Positions 54,920-63,129 of a stretch of 64,000 nt of DNA are shown here, piece by piece; position 1 is the stretch's first letter; each line of letters begins with the position of its first letter. The stretch is from the NCBI GenBank assembly GCA_027484985.1, contig JAIXRW010000055.1, positions 1-64,000 on the forward strand. The letters are read 5' to 3'. A program made the position numbers and the translations under genes. The DNA is from Rhodobacter sp. Its GTDB lineage: Bacteria; Pseudomonadota; Alphaproteobacteria; Rhodobacterales; Rhodobacteraceae. The notes beneath the pieces are model-generated. The model saw only the letters and a list, made by a program, of their open reading frames with translations. It had not been told where the DNA came from and ran no database searches.

Positions 54920-56496
54920 ATGCCTGCCCCTTGAAACGAAGGGGCGGCATTGCGTATCTGCGAAATCACGATCTCTGCCGCCGGATAAAGATCGGCCTCG
55001 ATCGCAGAAACAGGCTGTTTCACTTCCCCGTCGATTTTTCCCGCCGACCAAAACGCCATGACAGATCGTGAAAGCTGTTCGGGCGTTTCGATAAATTCGG
55101 CAATTCTTTCGTCCCGAAACGTCTGGAACGCATGTTCAAAGTTTTCGACCCGAGGACCTGACAGCAGGGCACAGCCAAAAGCCGCAGGCTCATAGGGATT
55201 ATGCCCACCCTCGCCGCCAAGACCGCCACCTAGATAAACGATCCGCGTCAGACTGAAGAACGTTCCCAACTCGCCGAAGCTGTCGGCGATATAGACATCG
55301 GTATCATCCGCAACCGCTTCACCTTTGCTCCGTTGCGCGATCTTGAAACCGTGGCGCAGGCAGGCGGTGCGCACCCCGGATGCATCCCTTGGATGGCGGG
55401 GCGCAATAATCAGCAATGGCGCCGCGCTGATCGCAAGCTGACGATGTGCGCCAAGAACCACGTCCAGATCGGACCCGTGCGTCGAGGCGGCGACCCAAAC
55501 ATTCCGCTTGCCGATTTGCCGTGCAAATTCCTGCCGTGTCCTTTCGTCCACCGGCAAGCGAGCCGTGGCCTTCCTTGCATCCTGACCCAGCACGATGCGC
55601 GCGGGATCAACGCCGCAGTCGATCAATTCGCCACGCACTTTTTGCGTAATGCAGGTGATCACGGCAAAATGGTTCAAAAGAAACCCGACCGATCGCGCAA
55701 ACCTGCGGCGCGTGCGCGACGGCCTTGCCCCAACCTGCATCAGCACAAGCCCCGCTTCAGCCGATTTCACGATCATCTCGGGCCAAAGCTCGTTCTCGGC
55801 AATAATCAAGGTATCGGGTCGCCAATGGTCCAGAAAACGCGAAACACAGCCCGCCGTATCGATCGGGGCGTATTGATGCACCGCTTGGGGGCAGTCCTGC
55901 GCCAACCATGCCGCGCTGGACGCGGTAAAGGTGGTCACAACAACCGCAACGTCCGGCTCGGCCTGCAATTTTGCGATAATCTCGCGCAATTGCTTGGCTT
56001 CGCCAAGACTGGCCGCATGCAACCACACGATGCGGCAATCCGGCCGGCCGCGATTTGTCCAGCCAAAGCGTTCGCCAATCCGCGAAAGTCGGCCAACCTC
56101 GCGCAGGTGAAGGATGACGCCGCACAGCCATAAGACCGGCCAAAGCACACGAAGTGTCAGGCGAAGCAGCGTCAGCGGCCAAGGCATTTCACCGGTCTGA
56201 CCGGCCTTTGCCAAACGCCATTCCCAATTCAACACGTCCGCAGCAGCAACGTTCTGGCGTGCAAGTTCACGCGCGTAGCTATCGGTCAATCCTGCGTGGC
56301 GGTGCAGCCAGAACGGGGGCAGATCGCGGGGAAACCGTGCGACAAGATAGTCGGCATCCTTATTCCCCTCCAGATCGGTCGGGTGCTCAAGGTCGATCCT
56401 GCCACCCGGCACGACGGCATGGCCTTCCTTGAACGGCAGGCGACGCAGACCAAGGTCAAGGCGTATGGCAGCATATCTCAGGTCTGCATCGTCCAT
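54916..56496 (-). CDS. Kdo transferase (KdtA/WaaA)-like enzyme with N-terminal extension
   Basis: This 526-residue protein has about 105 N-terminal residues of unknown type, a membrane segment near 110-130, then a WaaA-like GT-B transferase. WLHAASLGEAKQLREII holds the catalytic-base glutamate. LIIAENELWPEMI and VYLGGGLGGEGGHNPYEP with LSGPRVENFE match WaaA donor-site motifs. WaaA adds Kdo from CMP-Kdo to lipid A, but housekeeping enzymes have about 425 residues. Its place as first gene of a five-gene glycan operon suggests a Kdo-containing capsule or lipid linker. The ATG at 56496 has GGGGA upstream. Confidence 0.82.
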   Translation of the reverse strand: MDDADLRYAAIRLDLGLRRLPFKEGHAVVPGGRIDLEHPTDLEGNKDADYLVARFPRDLPPFWLHRHAGLTDSYARELARQNVAAADVLNWEWRLAKAGQTGEMPWPLTLLRLTLRVLWPVLWLCGVILHLREVGRLSRIGERFGWTNRGRPDCRIVWLHAASLGEAKQLREIIAKLQAEPDVAVVVTTFTASSAAWLAQDCPQAVHQYAPIDTAGCVSRFLDHWRPDTLIIAENELWPEMIVKSAEAGLVLMQVGARPSRTRRRFARSVGFLLNHFAVITCITQKVRGELIDCGVDPARIVLGQDARKATARLPVDERTRQEFARQIGKRNVWVAASTHGSDLDVVLGAHRQLAISAAPLLIIAPRHPRDASGVRTACLRHGFKIAQRSKGEAVADDTDVYIADSFGELGTFFSLTRIVYLGGGLGGEGGHNPYEPAAFGCALLSGPRVENFEHAFQTFRDERIAEFIETPEQLSRSVMAFWSAGKIDGEVKQPVSAIEADLYPAAEIVISQIRNAAPSFQGAGI

Positions 56497-56619
56497 CCGG
56501 TCCCCGCATTCACCGCCTTGGGCACGACCATGTGGTTGCCTGGGCCACGGTCGTTAACTAAGGTTAATATCGATAAGCGAAGCGGAGCGAAAGCCTCTCC
56601 GCCGCCGGTCTATTGCGGT
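56497..56619. promoter_or_regulatory. Likely promoter of the Kdo-transferase-like operon
   Basis: This 123-base gap has an AT-rich patch near 56550-56575 (GTTAACTAAGGTTAATATCG) upstream of the leftward gene at 56496. It contains a GTTAA-type inverted repeat. No other gene is seen here. Confidence 0.45.
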
Positions 56620-57354
56620 TCAGACCCCCGTTTGCGGGATCGTTCGGGGGACAAGCCTCAGGGCTTTCCTCATGCGCCGCCTGTAAAGCCGCATGCGCCC
56701 GGTCGCGCGGCGCAGCAGGAAGGGAAAGAACCGGATTGTCCCAAGGGCCGCCCGTTCGATTTCGATCGTGCTGCCCGCGATCAGCTTTCCGAAAAGCGGC
56801 AGGTAAAGCGGTTCGATCCCGCATTCTGCAACAAACCTGCTCCAGTCATCGGCGCGCACCAGCGAACGCCGCTGGAACGAAGCGATTGACGCGGCACTGC
56901 GGGGCGAAACGACATAGGCCGCAGTGCCCGAAAAATCCCACGCGCAATCCACCTCGTAGAATCCGTCCTTCCGCAGCCTGCCCCGCATCGGCCGGAATGT
57001 ATCACCCTGCAAATGGAGAAAATCCAGATCCGGCCGTTCCGCCATCAGGCGCCGCACCCGCAGCAATTCTGCGGCCGTGACTGGCTGGTCCTGCTCCAGC
57101 ACCAGTCCATGGCGGCCAGATGTTGCAATACGCTCCAATACGGCGACATGGGCCAAAGCGCAGCCCACTTCCGCCGGAGTCATGACCCGATCGCCAACCG
57201 ACATCGCATTGCGCACCAATTCGAAATAGCGCGTTGCCGGAATGTCTTTCGCCCAAACAGGATCGATCCGCATCACCCCAAGCGCGTGATCGCCGTCATG
57301 CAGATCATCTGCAATGCGGTAAACGGCAAGTGCTTCATCCATGCTGGCACCCAT
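56620..57354 (-). CDS. GT25-like glycosyltransferase
   Basis: This protein of about 244 residues resembles GT25. MTPAEVGCALAHVAVLERI near residue 58 matches the ..EIGC..SH region, and LVLEQDQPV takes the place of the usual ExD motif. AWDFSGTAAYVVSPRSA follows, as in family members. The N-terminus is shorter than usual and lacks the INLD.S.DR segment, so it may be truncated or begin farther upstream by a route I cannot see. Start choices are ATG 57354, ATG 57342 and TTG 57366. It lies 27 bases after the GT4 gene. Confidence 0.7.
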   Translation of the reverse strand: MGASMDEALAVYRIADDLHDGDHALGVMRIDPVWAKDIPATRYFELVRNAMSVGDRVMTPAEVGCALAHVAVLERIATSGRHGLVLEQDQPVTAAELLRVRRLMAERPDLDFLHLQGDTFRPMRGRLRKDGFYEVDCAWDFSGTAAYVVSPRSAASIASFQRRSLVRADDWSRFVAECGIEPLYLPLFGKLIAGSTIEIERAALGTIRFFPFLLRRATGRMRLYRRRMRKALRLVPRTIPQTGV

Positions 57355-57381
57355 GGTTTTTGCCAAGTAAACGAGCGGAAT

Positions 57382-58545
57382 TCACGTCGGCGGGATGGCG
57401 ATAGCCCCCAATTGCAAAAGGACATACGCGGTCTGGCGGTCGGCGTCGAACAGATCATGCGCCCGCCGCAACCCCGCGTGGCCCATCCGCTTGCGCAAAT
57501 CGGGCCTTCGCGCCAGCCCAAGGATCGCATCCGAAAGGGCTGCGATATCGGCGGCATCAACAAGAAGCCCCGTCACGCCATCCTCCACAACCTCGGCGAT
57601 ACCGGTGCCCGCAGCGCCGATCACGGGAAGCCCGCAGGCCATCGCCTCGACATTCACTCGCCCCATCCCTTCGTGCCGCGACGGGGAAACAAGAAAATCA
57701 AGCGCCGGAAGAATCTCGGCCACGTCGCTTCGCGCGCCAAGCCAAAGGACATTCTCGTCCGCTTGGCCCCGCAGGCGGTCCGCAAACTCCGCGGTCTCCG
57801 CTTCGGGGGAACCGATGACCAGCAGGGCAAGGTCAGGCAGGACAGAACGGGCTGCCCGAAAGGCCGCAAGTAACCGGTCATGCCCCTTGCGCGCGCATAT
57901 CGTGCCGATGATGCCCAACACAATCGCATCCCGACCCAGACCAAGGCTTAACCGCGCGCGCGCCTCTGTGCGGTCGGCGGGCCGGAACCGCAGCAGATCG
58001 ACACCATTGCGCGCCACCGCCATTTTCCCGCGCCACACGCGGCGCTGCCATGCCGGATATTTGGCCGCAACCGACCGGGCGATCATCAGGTTCCGGCTGG
58101 CCAGCGGCAGTTGCAAGGCGTCGTAAAGCCCGTGTGGCTTGTCCAGCTTGTCCCATATCAGAACCGGAACCCCCAGCGACCGCGCGGCCAGACCAAAGGT
58201 CAAAAGCGCACGCATGTCATTGACATAGACCGCCGCAAAGCGACGGGACTTCATCCATTTCCGCAAGCGCCAGACATATCCGCCGACCTGCCCCGCCATA
58301 TGCAGGCGCCCCGACAGCCCATAGCGATAGACCGCACCGCCATAGGCACCGATGCGGTCAGGCTGTTGCAATATCTCGACAGGGTATCCGGCGGCGCGCA
58401 ACGCTTCTGCGAACTCGCCTTGTGCCGGCATCGCAACGGTCGGATCGATTCCATGATCGGAACAACCCTTTAGCAAGGCTGTCAGCGTTTCTTGCTGGCC
58501 CGCCATGGCTTGCGGATAGCTGTCAACGAAAAGAACGGAAATCAT
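57382..58545 (-). CDS. GT4 family glycosyltransferase
   Basis: This 387-residue retaining GT-B enzyme has MISVLFVDSYPQAMAGQQET at the N-terminus, a donor domain opening at IGTICARKGHDRLLAAF, and SRHEGMGRVNVEAMACG with the paired glutamates. The ATG at 58545 overlaps the stop of the small upstream gene (ATGA); an ATG at 58551 lies two codons earlier. The donor and acceptor are unknown. It belongs to the leftward run from 62.6 to 56.6 kb. Confidence 0.87.
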   Translation of the reverse strand: MISVLFVDSYPQAMAGQQETLTALLKGCSDHGIDPTVAMPAQGEFAEALRAAGYPVEILQQPDRIGAYGGAVYRYGLSGRLHMAGQVGGYVWRLRKWMKSRRFAAVYVNDMRALLTFGLAARSLGVPVLIWDKLDKPHGLYDALQLPLASRNLMIARSVAAKYPAWQRRVWRGKMAVARNGVDLLRFRPADRTEARARLSLGLGRDAIVLGIIGTICARKGHDRLLAAFRAARSVLPDLALLVIGSPEAETAEFADRLRGQADENVLWLGARSDVAEILPALDFLVSPSRHEGMGRVNVEAMACGLPVIGAAGTGIAEVVEDGVTGLLVDAADIAALSDAILGLARRPDLRKRMGHAGLRRAHDLFDADRQTAYVLLQLGAIAIPPT

Positions 58546-58709
58546 CTGCATTCCCGGGTTTCGTGCGGCAAGGCGCTGCCCGTGGCCTCTATGGGGCGCC
58601 GTTCACCGTGAACCATTCCCGCAGCACCGGCAATCTGACCAACCCGCGTCATAATGGTTGTGACCCCCGCTGCGATCCCCGCCACGGAGTAAACGGCCCA
58701 AATCAGCAT
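58542..58709 (-). CDS. Small single-span membrane protein
   Basis: This 55-residue frame fills the otherwise empty space between the O-antigen ligase and GT4 genes. Its ATG (58709) lies inside the end of the ligase gene, overlapping it by 7 bases. Its TGA overlaps the GT4 ATG in an ATGA. The first 20 residues (MLIWAVYSVAGIAAGVTTIM) form one membrane helix, followed by a polar tail. Coupling on both sides supports a real gene; there is no homology I can name. Confidence 0.55.
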   Translation of the reverse strand: MLIWAVYSVAGIAAGVTTIMTRVGQIAGAAGMVHGERRPIEATGSALPHETRECR

Positions 58710-60091
58710 GGCCGCGCCGCTGCGGCGACAGCATCCGGTTGCACCGCCGCCTCTTCGGACAATGCGCTGCGGCGCAGCACGCTTGCCGTTGCAAGACCGA
58801 TGGCCGGCACGAACCAGAAAGGCCGCTGCCGCAACCCGTTGGTCGTCACCTGATAGATTGCGATAGACACGAAACCCAAAGTCACCAAGCGCATGATCAG
58901 TTGCCGGGTTCCGCGCAGCCGTGCAGCCGCCATGATCAGGACAGCGCCGATCGCGGCCCACCAAAACATCAAGGCGATAAAGGCCAGCAACCCGTTTTCG
59001 GCCAAAACCGAAACATAGCTGTTGTGGATTTCGTTGATCCGGTAGGTCTGGCTGAACATCCCGCTTCCGGTGCCCAGAAACAGGTGCCTGTGCATATTGT
59101 CCAACGCGGTTTCAATCTCCACCGCCCGCGTTCCGCCCACAGTCTCCAGTTCGATCTCGTCGGCCCGGCTTTGCTCTGACCACATCTTGAGCGCCCGTTC
59201 AAACGGCGATGTCTCGACGATGCTGTAACTGGTGGTCGTGTCGGTCCAGACGCTGATGGCAAAGGAAAGAAAGACCGCAATTCCAACCCCTGTTGACACA
59301 AGCAAAACCCCCGGACGAACCAGCCGGGGCGATGTCTTCAATATGACCACCGCGCCCAGCAGCATCGCCAACACCATGATAACAAGGGAAATGCGGCTAC
59401 CGGTGCTTAGCATCACATAAGCGGATGCCACCAGAAGCACGGTAAAACCCAACCGGCGCCAAAAGCTGGCCTGCCTTAGGGTTGCAAGGTAGAACAGCAG
59501 AAACATGGCAGGGCCAAGATAGGATGACACCTGTCCAGACATCTTGAAGGTTGAACTGACACGATTGATCGTCGCATCATAGGACCACGCTGGCCGATAA
59601 AGGCCGGTCGCTGCCAAGACACCGACCGCGACCACCATTACGATCGCACATGTCCACCACGCGAAAACCCGCCGAAGTGCCGCCTCGTCTGTCAAAATCC
59701 GCAGGATCACGCGAAAGCAAAGATAGCCGTAAAGATAAATCAGCATGAAAAGGGTCACCCTGACGGGGTCACCCCGGGTGAACATGGCCAACCCCGACGA
59801 CAGCGTGGCAATGGCAATGAAAACCCCCGCCAACTGGTCAACCAGCCGCAAACCGGGCGGAGCGGGCCGGAACAACAGGCCGTTGATGGCACTGATCACG
59901 ATCACGAAAAGCATGATGCCGTCCGCCGCGATGATGCGATCACCGATCACGGGCAGTTCGGGCGTCACCGTGATCGCGGACATGAAGACAAAAATGCAAA
60001 CACCCAGCACCGGATCACGCGCGATCCTCGCCAGCAGGTAGCCAAGACCCAGCACCGCCAAAACCGCCATAACAGCAAAGGCGATGATCAC
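58703..60091 (-). CDS. O-antigen ligase/polymerase family membrane protein
   Basis: This 462-residue protein has about ten to twelve membrane segments and the Wzy_C/WaaL pattern: STGSRISLVIMVLAML in the membrane, a long periplasmic loop, and NEIHNSYVSVLAENGLLAFI near residue 350 with the conserved HN..... .E.G motif. It either polymerises glycan repeats or ligates them to lipid A or a protein. It overlaps the GT2 gene (ATGA) and the small membrane gene. Confidence 0.88.
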   Translation of the reverse strand: MIIAFAVMAVLAVLGLGYLLARIARDPVLGVCIFVFMSAITVTPELPVIGDRIIAADGIMLFVIVISAINGLLFRPAPPGLRLVDQLAGVFIAIATLSSGLAMFTRGDPVRVTLFMLIYLYGYLCFRVILRILTDEAALRRVFAWWTCAIVMVVAVGVLAATGLYRPAWSYDATINRVSSTFKMSGQVSSYLGPAMFLLFYLATLRQASFWRRLGFTVLLVASAYVMLSTGSRISLVIMVLAMLLGAVVILKTSPRLVRPGVLLVSTGVGIAVFLSFAISVWTDTTTSYSIVETSPFERALKMWSEQSRADEIELETVGGTRAVEIETALDNMHRHLFLGTGSGMFSQTYRINEIHNSYVSVLAENGLLAFIALMFWWAAIGAVLIMAAARLRGTRQLIMRLVTLGFVSIAIYQVTTNGLRQRPFWFVPAIGLATASVLRRSALSEEAAVQPDAVAAAARPC

Positions 60092-60969
60092 GTCGGGTCC
60101 CCGAACCGTTCGCGCAGCCCGGCCCGTGCCCGCACATGTCGTTTCAGCTTGTCGGGGAACAGGTCATAAAACAGCCGCGCCAGACTGAACAGGTAATACA
60201 ACATCGGCAATTTCAATCGCCGCACTGCCGAGGCTGACAGTCTGGCAAGCGCGCGGTTCTGGATGCGCCGGTTGAACTGGCTTTGAAAGTAACTTGCCTG
60301 CCTCAGGCGGCGCATCACCAGAACCTCGGGCAGGTTGGCAACATCGTGCCTTTCGGCCACACGCAGGAAAAACTCGAAATCGATCAAATAGGGAACCGAC
60401 GGGTCATAGGTCAGCCCTTCCTCAAGCAGCGAGCGCCGAAACACGACACTGCTGTGCGAATAGGGGATGCAGCGCGCCGCCATGCGCCGGACTGCCGCAT
60501 TTTCCGACGGATACAGGCGCAACGCGGTTTCGCTGCGGCGGCTGTCCTGACGCTCCTCACCACAGCCCAGCCACGCCACTTTGGGATGGGCATCAAGATA
60601 GGCGACCTGCTTTTCCAACCGCTCCGGATAGGCGACATCATCGGCATCAAGGATCGCGACATAGGCACCGCGCGCTTCCTTTACCCCCAAAACCAGCGCC
60701 GCGGCCCGTCCGATCCGCGCACAGCGCAAGACCTTCAATCGACAATCATCGATGGCCGCCAGCCGCAGGGGTGTCTCGTCGGTGGACCCATCGTCGATCA
60801 CCAGAATTTCGATATCCGAAAGCGTCTGCCGGCACAGGCTGATGACAGCCTCGGTGATCCACCTTTCCTCATTGAAAACGGTTATCAGCGCCGTGATGCG
60901 GGGGGCATCGCTCCCCCGAACGGGCGCCACCGGAACCACTCGCTCCCGCAGGGCATCATCCGGTCGCAT
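60088..60969 (-). CDS. GT2 family glycosyltransferase
   Basis: This 293-residue GT-A transferase has ITALITVFNEERWITEAV near residue 25, VIDDGSTDETPLRL near 57 and AILDADDVAYPERL near 107 (the DxD motif), followed by SHSSVVFRRSLLEEG. It probably works on an undecaprenyl-linked intermediate on the cytoplasmic side. It overlaps the sulfotransferase gene by 14 bases and the ligase gene by 4. Confidence 0.9.
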   Translation of the reverse strand: MRPDDALRERVVPVAPVRGSDAPRITALITVFNEERWITEAVISLCRQTLSDIEILVIDDGSTDETPLRLAAIDDCRLKVLRCARIGRAAALVLGVKEARGAYVAILDADDVAYPERLEKQVAYLDAHPKVAWLGCGEERQDSRRSETALRLYPSENAAVRRMAARCIPYSHSSVVFRRSLLEEGLTYDPSVPYLIDFEFFLRVAERHDVANLPEVLVMRRLRQASYFQSQFNRRIQNRALARLSASAVRRLKLPMLYYLFSLARLFYDLFPDKLKRHVRARAGLRERFGDPT

Positions 60970-61780
60970 GATGCGCCTCGTATCCCATCATGCCCTGAAC
61001 TTTGCCGCAGCGCCGGACAAAGCGTCTCAACTCCCTCTGGGACAGGCCCGTGCGCCACCCGCCAGACCCGTTGAACAACGGGCTATTGATCTGCGCGTTA
61101 CGGCGCTGGCTGTGTTCGGATGCGTCCTTGTACCAGTCACGCCCATGTGCGTGGAATTCTTCATGCAAGGGGCGATATGGCTCGCCCAGAAATTCAAGAA
61201 CGCCGCGCATCGTGTCTTGGGAACGGGTAACAAGGTCCTCGTAACGCAGGACATGGACCCAGCCCTGACCTCTCAAATCGAGAAGGGCCCTGTTGTCGCG
61301 GTTAAAACGCGCCATCGCCGGGCCTGATCGACCGGTGCGCCGTTTGATACTGGCCACAACATCGCGCCCATCGCGGATGATTGCGACGAACTGCGCGCAC
61401 GGATAAAGCTTCTTTATCCGCAACACCTCATGCACCTGGCGCGGCGTCTTTTCCAAAGGACGACATCCATCGGGCACTTGGTCGCGGATCTTTTGCCCTA
61501 GAAAAGCGGCAATCTGCCGTTTCCGGAACCAAGGCCGAAACGCATAAGTCTCGCCCACCACAGCCCCGAAAGACGGGTGTGCCGCCAGAAAGGCGGCAAG
61601 CAGCGATGTTCCGCTATGGCCACAGCCAATCACGAAAACCGGCCGAAGCCTCTCGTCGATCGGGCCGTCGTCCGGCGCCAATCGTGACCATATTCTCCGC
61701 ACCATCGACCATTGAAACAAACGGTTGAGCAACGCGAACTGAACACCGAACACATCCGTGGAAATGGCCCGAACTTTCAT
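60956..61780 (-). CDS. Sulfotransferase, first of tandem pair
   Basis: This 274-residue protein has the PAPS-binding loop VFVIGCGHSGTSLLAAFL near residue 50 and the 3-prime-phosphate motif AIIRDGRDVVASIKRR near 130, as in the bacterial sulfotransferase family. It would move sulfate from PAPS to a glycan hydroxyl. The ATG at 61780 overlaps the upstream sulfotransferase stop (ATGA); an ATG at 61831 is less likely. Sulfated exopolysaccharides are common in marine bacteria. Confidence 0.85.
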   Translation of the reverse strand: MKVRAISTDVFGVQFALLNRLFQWSMVRRIWSRLAPDDGPIDERLRPVFVIGCGHSGTSLLAAFLAAHPSFGAVVGETYAFRPWFRKRQIAAFLGQKIRDQVPDGCRPLEKTPRQVHEVLRIKKLYPCAQFVAIIRDGRDVVASIKRRTGRSGPAMARFNRDNRALLDLRGQGWVHVLRYEDLVTRSQDTMRGVLEFLGEPYRPLHEEFHAHGRDWYKDASEHSQRRNAQINSPLFNGSGGWRTGLSQRELRRFVRRCGKVQGMMGYEAHHATG

Positions 61781-62643
61781 CGTGCCAACCCGCGCGTTTC
61801 GCGCGGATCTTTGCCGCAGATTTGCCGGCAAAGATCACATTCAGCGGCAAAGGTTACCCGCAATGCCTCGGCCAGTGCCGGATCAAGCGGGGAACGGATG
61901 ACGGTTCGGGTATTCCAATCAGTAAACAGCTTTCCCAGCCCCAAATTGCCACGGAACCCGATTTTTCGTTTCAGAGCGGCGGCAGGCTGTGCCAGCATCG
62001 TTTTCATGCGATGCAGCCAACGGAAGCGATAGGTGCGATTGACATTGTCACGGGCGAGGTCGAGCCTGACGCGGGGAAGATCGAGAAACCTGAAGATTTC
62101 GTCCAGAACCGCCTGTCCATCTTGCGTCAGTTCGGAAAAGGTGAATATCCGCAAGTTATCCCGTGGCACCAAAGAAACCAGCGCCGCAATCTGCCGCCCA
62201 TAATCATAGAATTGAAAATAGACCGGCCCCGAAACCTTTCCCTGCGCCCGGTCATCCTGTTGCTTCCATGCTGTCTCGAAATTGATTTCCGGTTCAAAAA
62301 AATGACGGCGAAACTCGCCGTGCAACGATGGCACTGCCTCGACCGGATCTCTGAGAATTGCGATAAAGCGCGCATCGGGAACAACGCGCATGATTTCCAG
62401 AATGGCACTTTTGGACCGCAATGTATTTGTGGACGCATCGATGCGATAGCGAACGCCTTCACATCCACCGAAAAGCGCCGCGTAGTCCGAAATCGATTTG
62501 TATTTGGTCCGCAGGTCGCGCCCGAAGTGATTGGGCTCTTTGACATGGGGCAAAAAGATATCGGGGTGCTGCCCCAGCGTGTTTGCCAGGGATGTCGTCC
62601 CCGCCTTTGGGGCGCCAATGATAAAAAGATTGGAAAGCGTCAT
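61777..62643 (-). CDS. Sulfotransferase, second of tandem pair
   Basis: This 288-residue sulfotransferase has LFIIGAPKAGTTSLANTLGQ near residue 6 (5-prime-phosphosulfate loop) and FIAILRDPVEAVPSLHGEF near 92 (3-prime-phosphate motif), typical of heparan-sulfotransferase-like bacterial proteins. It is only distantly related to its downstream neighbour, so the two likely sulfate different positions. It leads the leftward run 62.6-56.6 kb. Confidence 0.88.
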   Translation of the reverse strand: MTLSNLFIIGAPKAGTTSLANTLGQHPDIFLPHVKEPNHFGRDLRTKYKSISDYAALFGGCEGVRYRIDASTNTLRSKSAILEIMRVVPDARFIAILRDPVEAVPSLHGEFRRHFFEPEINFETAWKQQDDRAQGKVSGPVYFQFYDYGRQIAALVSLVPRDNLRIFTFSELTQDGQAVLDEIFRFLDLPRVRLDLARDNVNRTYRFRWLHRMKTMLAQPAAALKRKIGFRGNLGLGKLFTDWNTRTVIRSPLDPALAEALRVTFAAECDLCRQICGKDPRETRGLAR

Positions 62644-63129
62644 TGCATGTATTCTTTCGATACATATCGCCGGTGCATCGAAGCGGGCATCAATCTGCGC
62701 GCGACTGGCGAAACGCCGCGATCATGCGACCCTGTCCAAAGAACAGCTTCGCTCGTACCCCGGCCAGCACGGCAATGACAGTTACAAGTGCCAATCCCTC
62801 TGCCTTACGGGTTCGGCCAAAACCTTGAAACGGGTGCAGGAAATCGACCTGGTCCATTCGCTCTCACCTCTGGTTTTGCTTGGGGTTTGCGGGCCCACCA
62901 CCGCATGATCCTTTGCTGTTAATAATCATTAGCAACAAAAGGACAAGGAATCTTCCGCGCACCAAGTCACAAACATCGGTGCAAAAGCGTATTTCAAATC
63001 CAGACGATGGAAACCAAGGACCGATAGATACAGAATACAAATTTCCGAACCGCCAAAAATCCGAAAGGATGCAGCATGATCACCATTTCGAAAGACCGAC
63101 CCGATTGGATTTCCACGATATAGGCGGGA
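62644..63129. promoter_or_regulatory. Non-coding region upstream of the sulfotransferase operon
   Basis: These 486 bases should hold the promoter of the leftward sulfotransferase operon. An imperfect inverted repeat TTGCT...ATTAGCAA lies at 62913-62935. The part from 62910 to 63110 is AT-rich. Short frames on the plus strand lack coding character. Confidence 0.4.

Noticed and set aside
62643-62828. 61-codon plus-strand frame upstream of the sulfotransferase operon
   Set aside because: No ribosome-binding site, unusual composition and no coupling; treated as non-coding.
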